64,000 nucleotides of DNA from the NCBI GenBank assembly GCA_022605955.1, contig JAKCOZ010000001.1, forward strand, positions 23,428,146 through 23,492,145, in the 5' to 3' direction. The translations under genes were made by a program, and so were the position numbers. The DNA is from Rallus limicola (Eukaryota; Chordata; Aves; Gruiformes; Rallidae). Of this stretch, positions 13,801 through 25,800 are shown one piece after another (position 1 is the stretch's first letter; the number at the start of each line of letters is the position of its first letter). Below the pieces are notes generated by a model. That model was not told the DNA's origin, did not search any database, and worked only from the letters and a program-made list of their open reading frames with translations.

Positions 13801-16800
13801 TATTTTGTTATAAGTGAGATTTGTTAGCTCAAGTGGTGTTAGCTCTAGGATTTGACTTGCTAAGCTTATGTTGTTGGAGAAAAGCAGGTAATAAGGAGGA
13901 TCTGGATGATTCAGTCTGTTTTCTGTTTGGGAAGGCAAAGACAGTAACTGTAAAATTCCAGGGTTGTTTTTTCTGTTCAAGGTGAGTAAACATGGTGGCT
14001 TTTTCTCCTCCTTTGAGGATGTTGAAAAAGTGCTCGTGAATATTTATACTTCTAGGTCCATTTCTTTATTTCCTCAATTCCTAAGTGCAGCTGGCTGCTC
14101 TGATTGTGGTTTCTGAACAACCAGAAGATGGTCAAGATTGGCCTTCCCAGAGGCTCTTCATTATTTATGTCATTTGAAGCCCAGCATGCTAAAAGCCTTT
14201 GAAAATGAAGGCTGAAATGTAAATGAAAATGTTGAAAGGCTCCACTGGATTTCACCCTCACACCACCCAACACCATACATGGACTCCAATTCTGTTTGTC
14301 TAGCTAAACTTGCTTAGGACTATAGTGACCATGCAATAACACCAAAAATCTCTCTTTAAGATGGCCAAACTGACATCCACAAAGGAGAGCTTTCCTCTCT
14401 AGAGGCAAGTTAGGATTTACATGTGGTGCCCATTAAAAGGTATGCTGTGCTATCAGGTACTTTTGCTGAATAACACTATATGTTTATAAAATACTCACCA
14501 CCTTGTTATGTGGACAAGGTAGTATGCATCCATTTCTTCAGTTTAATGTACAAAGACTGATAATTACTATTGGCTGTTATTCTTCTGCATGTTTGCAAAG
14601 AGAACCTACATATGTTTAAGCAGCTTTTTTGCCTTTCATCTGCTATGGATGTGCAGTTGCAATCATTGTAGCAAAGCTTTAGGTTCTCTTAACACTATAG
14701 GTGCAGGCATGTTTAAAAGAAAAATGAATAAAACAGTAGTGACATAGCATATTTTATTGTCTTTTTAAGTATGGAAATGACAAACATTATAATAATGGAT
14801 GGAGGCTTAGACTAAAACTGTGTAACCTAGTTATATGCCTCTTCCCACTCCACCCACAAGCAGGTAAAGAGATACATATAAGAGATGCATGTATTATGCA
14901 TATTATAATGGGATTCAATGACAAGTACGTTGAAACCTTCTTTATTACTATTTTTTTTAGTCAGGTTTTTATTGTCTTTGCCCTTTCCAGTAGAATTGCA
15001 CTTGGCTTAGGGCCATCCATTGTAGAGGTAGAAAAAACCCCAAGTTAGAGTAGCTGTTGTAATGGTGCAGTCAAGCACTTGCCTAGTACAATGCCTAACC
15101 TGAGCTACAGACTATGACTTACCAGCAGAATTCACTGCACTTTACCAATAGGGTAAGTATTTTGAGGTTTATACCTGGAGAGACTGAAGCTCAGGGAAAA
15201 AGCTTGATATGCCCGTGAGCTTTCAGCAGACCACTGGCAAGACTGCAGGTAGACTAGATCTGCTCTCTCTGTCATGTTTTTTGCCCTACTCCAGGGAGAA
15301 TCCTTCAGTAAGGAATGACTGAAAAACTAGGCTAAGGCCCTCGGTCTCACGCAGCTTTGAGAGTAATGTCCTGTACTTTCATATTGATATAAAGACTTGT
15401 CTACAGCTAGTCTGACTTCTGATATAAGGCAATGAAAGACCATGCAGATGATATTGCTGATGCACTGCTGTAGCCAGTGCAGTCTTTGTGGTTTATCACG
15501 CTTTCAAGATCACTTTGTATCAGAGTAGGGAAAAGTACAAACACTTCTTGGTCTCTCCAGATATGGTCTAAAAGGGCAAATGGCCTTTAATTGCTCCACA
15601 GAGGTATCTTCTCTTCAGTACTTTCAGTAAGCAGCAAGGCATACCTATATCCTGGTCTGCAAGGAATGTTGGGAGGTGACAAAAAGCTTGGGACCTTCTG
15701 TTCTACTGCAGGTTTCTCTTGATCTGATTGAAAAAGGACAGTAATTTTAGTCATTTGAGTTAGTTGTTAGTTTTACTTAACTTTGCAGAGATGCAGAAAT
15801 GCTATCTTCTATATCTGGTCTGTCACACTGAAGTCTTGAAATTCTGAAAGCGGTGGCTTGCTACTAAACAGAATCTACAAGCTGTTCTTGTTAATGTTGG
15901 TTAGCAAGCAGGATAAGGCACAGATGCCACTGCTCTGCTTATTGATTTGATGATCTCTGGTCATTGGCTTTTTTTCAGTAGCGGTATACTTTTGAATAGG
16001 ATCAGGATAGAAATTAACTTCTGGATGAGCTGAGTGGATGTTGCACCCCAGTTGAAGCCAGAAAATAATCAAACTTTCTTTTAGTTCCCTGTGTTACTTT
16101 ATTTCTTGGTGATGGCTAGATTAAGAGTTGAAATACTGAGAAAATATTTACAATATTTCCTTTAATACAAAATTTCAATCATAAGAAAAAGGGATAAGAT
16201 ATTACTTCAGCTACTTGAAATAATTAAAGAATAAACCAAAATTCCTCTTTTTGGACTGTTCTGATCACACCAGAACACTTTGTGGTTCAGTACAACTGAG
16301 CAGGCTATTGCCAGCCTGGAGAATAGCTTTGATGCAAATTCTGTTTTAAGAGATTCTGCAAAAATGAAAACAGTTTTATGGGGTTTTTCTCCCCATGTAG
16401 TTAAATGATGTTGTTATTTAAAACAAAAAGGCAAACAACCCCCCCCCCACCAAACATCCCACTTGCTCAAATCTTTACATGTTAATAATAGAGTTTGTTC
16501 CTTAGCAGATGATTACATAAGTTTCTTGATAGGCTGGAACTGACTCCACAGTGCCAGCATCACATGACATGGTGGCCTACATAGAGTCATAATGGTTGCC
16601 AGAGCTAAAACTTGTTGTTTTCTTTCCTAAAAAAAACATGAAAAATATCTCATTTATCATGTTTTTTATTACATCTTTATGCAGGTGGTCTCCATACCAG
16701 GAGACGAGCCTGATTGGGCAGGAGACTGGAGCCCCGAAGGGGAAACGGGCGTCTCCTACCCCTATTGGGAGGGTTGGCAGGTACAACATGTGGTGTTATG

Positions 16801-19800
16801 TGAGTCTATGGGAGCATCTGATCTTTTTTGCCCCCTCACAGCGTGGGAAAGTTTCCAGTTCCAAAGCACCAGTCTGGTCTCCGTGTGTGGCTTTCTCCAT
16901 AAACGGTGGTGTGGAAGTGTAAAGCATGCAGCGCATGTAATTGAAATCTCGAGCATGTGCCAGATAATCTTATCATTCTCCAAGTGGACATGCATGGAAG
17001 AGCTTCGTAAAGGGGCTCTGTCTGGGCCTGTCTTCTAAATTTTGTTTTGCTTTTCATGTATTCTTTTTTCTTTTGATGTAGAACTCATTAAAGACTTCAA
17101 CACGGCGGAAGAAGAGAACGTCCTTTAAAAGGAAAGCCAGTAAAAGAGGCAATGAAGTAGGTATTCAAGTGCTTAGGACATCAGCCTCCTTTTGTTTAAA
17201 TGTCTAAATGCAGATTTAATTTTTTTACTGCAGCATTTAATATTTTTTTTTTACACTGGAAAATTCCATACTATTGAATTTGTTGTGAAAAGATATAAGT
17301 TTTGATAAAACTTGTATGAGAAGTTTTATTTGTTGAGCTGATTTTTTTTTCCCAAGAAATGACATACCAGACTCCAGAAGGATCAGCAGCCTAATAAATT
17401 CTCTTGGGATGTAAGGGACACAGCTCAGACCCTTGTTTTCCACTAGGCAGAGTAGGGGTGTGAAACTGGGGTTGTAAAATGCACAATGAGTGCACTGATG
17501 CAAGAGTTTGGTCCAGTTTGAGGGTTTCTCCCTCAGGAGATCTCATATTGGAAATATTCTGTTTGTGAAAAAACTGACATTAAGCCAGAGAGAGTGAGAA
17601 AACAGATAAATAATCTGATGGTTTGATTTACTGCATAGCTTATAGCAGACCTTATTTCCAGATCCTGCTTTGCTGTTTAGTTACATAGGTGAACTTATCA
17701 TAGAATATGTTAGGTTGGAAGGGACATTTAAAGGTCATCTAGTCCAACCCCCCTGCTTATGGGGAGATGTGGGAGAAAATTTCGCTCTGCATAGCTAGAG
17801 CACTCTGATTAAGATCCTCACTTGGCTGTTGGAAGAACTGCAGACCAGAAACTTGAATCTGTGCTTGCCACAGCCCAGCAGAGTGACCTCAGTAGTAGGC
17901 TCTCTGGTGTACTACACAGGTAGGAAGACAGATAGCTTCTTCATTGACATGTCATGTTTGACCTGTGATGTGTTGAAAAGTGGGAGGACCAGCAAGACTA
18001 AGCATTCTTGAACAGATCATCTGCAACTAAGTGTTGATACAACTTGTCTGTTAGATGGAACTAATGAAGAGAGTAATTTATCTCATTCTGTTTTCCACAG
18101 GAAAATTGTTCATACTAGAAATAGCACTTTATTGGACACATTATTAGCGCTGTGTGAATAATTGGATTTTTTTGAAATAACATTGAGTAAAATTTTAAAA
18201 TAGTTTTGTGTTGGCCTGAAGTAGTTTCTTCCTTTCTCATCTTCCTACACAATTGTCTCAGATGGATAAATTAGCCCCAGCTGAGTAGCCCATTAACATG
18301 GCGTACTGTTTCCAGTACATGAGGTTGTTTTGTCAGAGCTAGCTTGGGTCTCCTGTATGTTATGCCAGAGAAACACCCTTTGCTTTCACTAAAGATGTTT
18401 TTCTCTTCTCTTTTTCAGGATAACAAAGGTCGGCCATTTGTGATAAAGCCCATCTCTTCTCCACTCATGAAGCCATTGCTGGTTTTTGTCAATCCAAAAA
18501 GCGGAGGGAATCAGGTAAGAACATCATCTGGAATCCAGGTCACAGAGCTTTAGTTTAACAACAGTGTTTCTGCAAATGAGAATAGTTTTTGGTGAGTCAG
18601 GAAGAGCTCTATGCAAACTGAATTGTGGTCCTTAAAAGATGTCCTTGCTGTTGAATGCCCTTTCCACTTCAATGGAATTGGATGGGTGGAATGAATACTT
18701 GAGCATTTGAGCAGTTATATTCCTATCTTCAGGTTCTTGAAAGGAATCTAAAATGATAGGTTAGAGGCTTTCAGAAGACTTCATGTCTCCACAGAAAATT
18801 TAGATTGCTAGTGAAATCTTAGACTTTTATCCAAACATGATTGAATTTTACTAGGAAAGCCTGGTGAAAATAGTGAATATGGAATTACATGTTTCTATGT
18901 CACTTAAATCATTACTAATCTAGTACTGTACCATAGAGAACCAAGTTTCAATGACTAACGTGATCATGAAGTGGAATTAAAACTTACGCAACTGAAAGTG
19001 TTGCAGATTAGTTCTGCCACTTTTTGAATATCAAAAGATTTGAGTGCCTTTTAGTTGAAAAGATTGATGCAAGTTATAGCAGAGGCCTATGGAGCATGGA
19101 GATTAGCATAGCTGCTGCTTTCTTTGTCCTCTGTGTAGGAAAATTAGGGAGGACATCAAATGAAACTGCTGAGGAACTTATTTGAAACAAATCAAAATGT
19201 TGGTTGTTCTCACAGTGTGTAGACCAGTTGCAAAACCCCTTGCCATAGGATGTTGTGGATGCTAAAAATTTACATGGGTTGAAGGAGTGATTTGGAAGAG
19301 GATACCCTGAAAGTTACTGAAGTACTAGACTCTGCTCAAACTCAAGAGTTCTATAAATTGCAAATTAGTTGAGGGTGAGAGAACTGGAAAACATCACATT
19401 TATTTTCTCTGTTCTTATACACTTTCCTAGGCACTTTGACTACTATTCTTGGTTCCCCACTTAGAGGAAGGTGTTAGACAGAAGACCTGTACTTTAGAAG
19501 GAGAACCTGTCAAAAATTCCTGACTTGCACCCCCTAGGCTATGTCTGAAATGTATTCTTGAATTATACTTTGAAGTACAAACTGGCCCCATGGGATTTTA
19601 GAGCCTCTTCTGCTAGTAAGAGATCCTGCCACTTTCTCTCTGGGCAGAATGTGAAGAAAGGGAATCAAGTGTCTGGAATATGGACCCAAGAGTGAGAAGG
19701 CAGAAATTATTTCTTTAGGTGATGGGCTGGCCATGCTGCACTGGGTAAGGGACCACTGGGGTAGCTGTAGCCCAGGGTCCTTGGCTCCTACTTTATTATT

Positions 19801-22800
19801 TATTAGAGGGCTACAGTTATGAGTCTTCATGATGGTAATGGTGGAGGTCAGAGCAGTGTCATTGCTTGGATGTTGTGCAGGACACTGTTCATTGTGACAG
19901 TGACTTTGCCCACTAGCTTGTTCAGCTTCTTATTGTTGTGGATGGGAGAGCGTGGTGTGGGATAAGGGAGGGTTCTTGTTGCAGATGGTGATAGTTTGGA
20001 GAACAGTTGCTGCAGGAGCTGAACCTTTGGTCTGGGCATGAATGCCTGTTCCTATGAACCATCAATCACAGAATGTTAGGTATTGGAAGTGACCTTGACA
20101 GATCATCTAGTCCAACCCCTCCTGCCAGAGTGGAATCACCCTAGATTAGGTCACACAAGAACATGTCCAGGAGAGTTTTGAATGTCCCCAGAGAAGGAGA
20201 CTACACAACTTCTCTGGGCAGCCTGTTCCAGTGTTCCACCACCCTCACAGTGAAAAGTTTTTCAATGATTTGTGGTGTTAAATTTAGTCCATATATGTAT
20301 GGGTGCACCATGCCCAGATTGGTGAGTCTCTATTATAGAGCAGCAATCTGCTATGTCACTTTCTAGTTTATCTTTTTCTTGGTTTATATTTGCTTTGTAA
20401 AGCACAGAAGAAAGAAAAGCAGTTCAATTACAGTGAATATTGAACACTATTATTTCTAATAATCATCAAGTTATTAATAGTTTCCCTTCCTTTGATTCTT
20501 CTCTTTTCCCAGGGCACCAAGGTTCTCCAAATGTTTATGTGGTATTTGAATCCACGCCAGGTCTTTGATCTCTCTCAGGAAGGGCCAAGAGATGCGTAAG
20601 TTCTCAAGCCTTCAGTGCTGTGGACCGTAATTCTTTTCTTATCAGAAAAGCAGAGGCCTAGCTTGGATAGATTGGTGGGGTAAGCTGCAGTGGTGGCTTC
20701 TGTGAGAAGAGGCCACCTGACCATTAATAATGGCTGAGCACTGCAATGGGATGAGGCTGCCTCCATATTTCTATACATGAGAGTAGCATGCAAGCATTTC
20801 TGCTTGCTGATTAGCTAACTGAGCTTCTCTGGGCAATAGCTATAAGCCTATTCCAGGGGATGGAGGACGTGCCTTAAAAAATGGATATTCCTCACTGCTA
20901 AATGTTAAGAAACCATCCTTCTGTGGTATTTCAGACAGCGATACTTTCTTTATTCAGCCATCTGTTCAGCTCTACTTTCACAAGTTAGCACAAAAACATG
21001 ATAATCATGGATAATCAAATGTGTAAGTAAATCAAACCTGTGTAAGTATGGTCCAAGTATTTGCTGTTCGTATTTCTAGAATACCCAAACCCCTTTTTCC
21101 CGCTGAAACACCTTCACAGCTGCTCCCTTGATGATATAGAGAAGCTTTAAAGCGTGTATATGTATTTTTTTTTCATAGCTGTGTAATAGGGTTAAAGGAG
21201 GATTAGGTCCTCTGGTCATTCAGCTCTCTACTTGTGAAAGTACCCCTTCTGTTGGGAAATATTTCATTATGTCTTTTTCATACAACTGAAGGAAGAAGTC
21301 TTTAATGGGTGCTTTTTTCTCTCTCCTGTTGGTATCTTAGATCAGATATACAGTGCAAGTGCTCTGTTAGATGTTATTGCCTTCTGTGCTGTTAAAGAAA
21401 TAACAGTTACCAACTGAAGGAAGTGTCACAGGATCACCTGGGTTGGAAGAGACCCTTAAGATCATCCAGTCCAACCACAGCCTAACCCTGACTAGTCCAC
21501 CTCTAGATCATGTCCTTAAACACTTCATCTACACACCTTTTAAATACCTTCAGGGATGGTGACTGCTCCACCTCCCTGGGCAGCCTTTTCCAATGCTTGT
21601 TATGTCCTGTATGCTTCAGAAATGGTGGCTCAGCAAATCCTGATAAGGAACATTAAATTTTGTTTGAAAACCTTGATGTTTATATTTGTTTGCTTTAGGA
21701 TGAGAGAAAAATGAAAGATTTTTATAAACTCTGGAGGGAACATAAGAATCCGTGCCTTTCAGATTTAGCAAAGGAATATATGAAACTGACCAGGAGGTGC
21801 TACCTAACTGCGGAGAAAGGCTCCATTTCACATCCTAGTGGTTTTGTGTGCATGTGTGTGGAGATGTGAAGTGAGCCACAGTGCTCAGGTTGGGTTGGGG
21901 CTGATATCACCTGAGGCTGCCAGGGTTGATGCCTCCTCACTGCCGAGACTTTCAATAACAATGAGTTGGGTTTTTTTTATTATTTTTAATTTTTCTGCCT
22001 CCACCCACACTCCTAGTAATGAGTATTCGAAAATGCAGTAAGTGACTGTTAAACTGTCACTCAGCAAAAGGCATAAAAAGTGACTCCATCATAATTCTTA
22101 CCTTCTTTTTTTCTTCCTTTTGTTTCCCCTTTCCTTCCCATGGCAAGGCTGGAGCTGTACAGAAAAGTGCCAAACCTGCGGATCCTGGCCTGCGGCGGTG
22201 ACGGGACGGTAGGTGATTGATGCCTGGCAGCATCGTGGTCATTGCCAAGAGATTAAATTCCTTGCAGTCCTGGGTTTCCCACCTCCTCATGCTTGCAGAG
22301 ACAGATAACGTACCTTATGCCTGTGAAATCTTTTTAAAAGATTTCCTGTGTGGCCTGGCCTGTGTAGTGATGGGCCCAGATCCTAATGTTCAAGGTAGTT
22401 TTATGCATAAAGATTTGGTACAGCACAATGAAAAATATAAAGATTAACTTTGCTGTAATCTCAAAATTTACACAGATCTGAGGGTCTAATAGGTTAAGCC
22501 AGTGTCTGGTGACCATTATATCTTAATTCTGCTCCTACCTGCTGTCATCTCCATGATGTCCAAGTACGGTCAAATAAGGTCTCTCTGCTGTGCCTAAAGA
22601 AAGAATTTTCTCACTTTCTTTACAAAGTTTCTGTAAGGAAGAATATTGTGATGGTCAAACTACTAGCCTGGAATCTGCAGATATAGGGTCAGTATTTTTC
22701 TTTGCAACTGAATTTCTGTGTGTTTTTGAATAAGTCAGATCTTTAGAGCATTTAGGCGCCCTCGTTTGGTTCAGGGCCTGGAGACCAAGAGTGGTAATGG

Positions 22801-25800
22801 AAACATTACAACCATATTACTCTTTCCAGTTCAGGTAAATATGAATCTGTGCCCTTGAGTGCTTAAATACAGTTAAAAACCTGACCTTTAATCTCTGAAT
22901 ATCAGTGTCCCTAACATGCAGTTGATAATAGCTCTAGCCAGATGGAAAAGGAAAGGAAAATGCATTATTGGCTTCAAAGTTCAATGGCTGTTCAGGGTAG
23001 ATGTATGTAGAGATTTAGGGGTGGGGAAGTTTGGTTGGTTTTTAGTGAGCTGAACCAACCCTCAACCCTTCTCTGCTTGAGTTTCTGGGGAAACCTTCTG
23101 TTCAGCTTCCGTGGGTTCTTTTAAAACACCAGCTGTAGAGGTTATTAATACCAGTGCTTTCTGTGAAAATACATTGTTTGACTGCTGTCTGGCTGGTACC
23201 TGGGATGGTAAGATCCTAATGAATTGTGACTGTTCCTTGAGAAAACTGCAAGGCATTGGTTTAGCAGAAGAAACAGCTGCAAAAAAAAAAAAAAAAAGAG
23301 TTTCCATCTGTTTCTCCAATTCTTTGTGGCTTCAACCTTAGGAAGACAGTACTTTAACGGGAGGGGTTGTGGGGGGAGAAAAGTACATTCTAAAAATACT
23401 AAACCAGAAATGAATGTAACTACGTTTGAGTCTGCCCATCTTTTGTTTCCTCTGTGAGCAGTGCAAGCGAGAGGTGGCAGCACCTGCTCACTGGTACAAA
23501 CAGCACTCTGCTATGGTCTGTGCTGCTGCTCAGTTGGAAGAGAATTAATATCTAGTTATTCCCAAAGCTATTCCATCTAGGAATGAAAAACCTGGTTCAA
23601 ATGGACTCGGTGAATATTCAATGAGACCAGATGCTACCTTGCATTATTGAGGTGAATCAGAACTTGCTGTAACTTTTCCATCCTCGCTGCTTGCTGCTCC
23701 TTTCCAGGTCCTAAGTGGAAAGCTTTGCTTTCAAAGCAGTCAGGTTTCAGTCTACAGGGAAATAATAGTCTTTGTCATCCTTGATTGTAAACCTAATCTG
23801 CGAGGTTTAGAAAGGATCTCGAGTTAAACAGGATGTTGTACTTACAAATTAGCAATTTGAAGTTTCTGTTTATCAGTTAAAAGCATTTACAGGAGTGGTA
23901 GGTATTGCAATGCTACCTGCACCTGTGGGAGGCTGAGGCCCAGACGTATGGATTAAGTCAGAGGCAGTGACAAAGGGCTAGTAACAAAAGACTCTTTAAG
24001 AAGTTCTGGCCCCAGTGAAGTTATTTGGACTCTATTCTGTCTCCTGTTATCAATACTGATGGATAGATTTTTAAAAGGCTGATGATTACTTACCTTTGAA
24101 AATCTCTCAAGGGCTGTACTTAGTCCTACCATAATGCCTGTGATAGACTTAAGTAATTTTGGTGACATCTGAATTCATGAGAGTAGTTAAGTGATTAGGA
24201 TGACTGTTGTCAGACAATGAGCTCTAATGTGTGTGCTTTAATAGTTGTACAATTGGTTATGATAAATAACTGCTTGATAAATGGTATTTATACTTAATTA
24301 AATTTCCTCAAGAGACTTGGAGAAAGATATACCCTGGAATACTAAATAGGTTGCTATATCTATCAGGCCATCAGCCCTCCAGTCCTTCAATTTCCAACTG
24401 TGGTGACAGTGCCCATGTTATGCCGGGTACCTTTTGTGAAGCTCCAGTTTCATCCCAGTTCAGGGTAAAAATCTATTTAAAATCACAGTAGTGGGCAAGT
24501 GGGGATTTTTCCTCCCCCCCCCCATAGACCAGCTGCAGTCAGGATTTCAGTTTTATGTTATTTAAGTAGATCTAGTTCCATTAGAGGCTGCATCTTTGAA
24601 CTTTGGCATCAGGAAAAAAATAGATCAAACTTTATCTTATGCTTTTTTTTTCTTATTTTTATTAAAAAATGCAGCACAGGTTTTTAATAGAATTTTTTTT
24701 GGGTAAAGGTGAGAAATAGTTTAAGAAATAGTTGCATTTTCTCATATGAAGATTTCAGTTATAAAGAATTTCAGAACATTTTCAGCAACTCTTTCTTCCC
24801 CCCTGGGAAATTACCATTTAATGAAAACAAGATATTTTACAGTGATTTGTTCCTCCTGGCTAGATTTCTGTTTAAAAGTTTTATGTAGTCCAGGGTAGGG
24901 CCAGGAGACAGAATCAGCTCTCTAAAATAACTAATAGTTTATGATAGAGAAGAGCTGAACTCATTGTTCCAACTCAACGTCTTCAACCCTGAGCATTAGT
25001 TTGTCTTTTTATTCTAGTCTTTTAGTCTTCTATTTATATATATGTGTGTGTGTGACTAGAATATATATATTCTATACTTCGCAATGAGTGAAATAATTCA
25101 TCATTAAGGTTTCTGAGGAAGGGGAGACCTGTGGGCAAGTCCATGCTTGACTTGGTCTGGGCCCACTGTTATAGTTCCACGACGTGCTCTGAGGTACCAT
25201 GCTGTTTTAATGTATGTCTTCTTTCATGACACTTGTCAAAGATTTAGTTTCTCTGAGCATAAGAGCACTTAAAATTATTTTGGATCATCCATATTATGTT
25301 TCACTCTTTTTTACATACGGCATTTTCCAGAGAAATAGTTAGGCAGCCTTAGCCAGGTGCAATTCTTTGTGTTTCATTTCTTGCTCAGAGAGCAGCAACT
25401 TATGTTCTCCCTCTTCTCAGTAACTCAGTGTACTGTTAAAGATAGCCAGTGTTTGCATTCCACTGTGCATCTGCTTGCATAGGAGCTTCATGAAAACTGC
25501 TGTCCCTGTTCTCCAAAAGGTGAAACCTCAGATGGGGCACGTGTTAGATTTCAGATATCCTCGTTTTGCCTTCTCCCTTTTGTTTTACTTAAGGGATAGA
25601 AACAAAATATGTCTTTTCCCTTTTTCTCCATCCCTTTTAATCTTCCTGACTAACAGTTCTTTGCATTTCCTGTTTTATAGGTGGGCTGGATCCTCTCCAT
25701 CCTCGATGAGCTGCAACTCAGCCCCCCACCTCCTGTGGCTGTCCTTCCACTTGGCACTGGGAATGACCTTGCCCGCACCCTCAACTGGGGAGGGGTAAGC

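Larger units (their letters stand above)
10585..17081 (+). other. DGKI: DGKI intron, 6497 nt
   Basis: Mostly AT-rich unique-looking sequence. It holds a T/G-rich low-complexity stretch (about 11205-11285), a small palindromic cluster (12021-12067), an (AAC)n repeat (12304-12325), and the candidate cassette exon at 16685-16780. No CR1 was recognised here. Confidence 0.6.
22209..25680 (+). other. DGKI: DGKI intron, 3472 nt
   Basis: Includes an A17 run (23281-23297), a C-run near 24513-24523, and a TA/TG dinucleotide stretch (25031-25072). No exon or CR1 was recognised. Confidence 0.6.
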
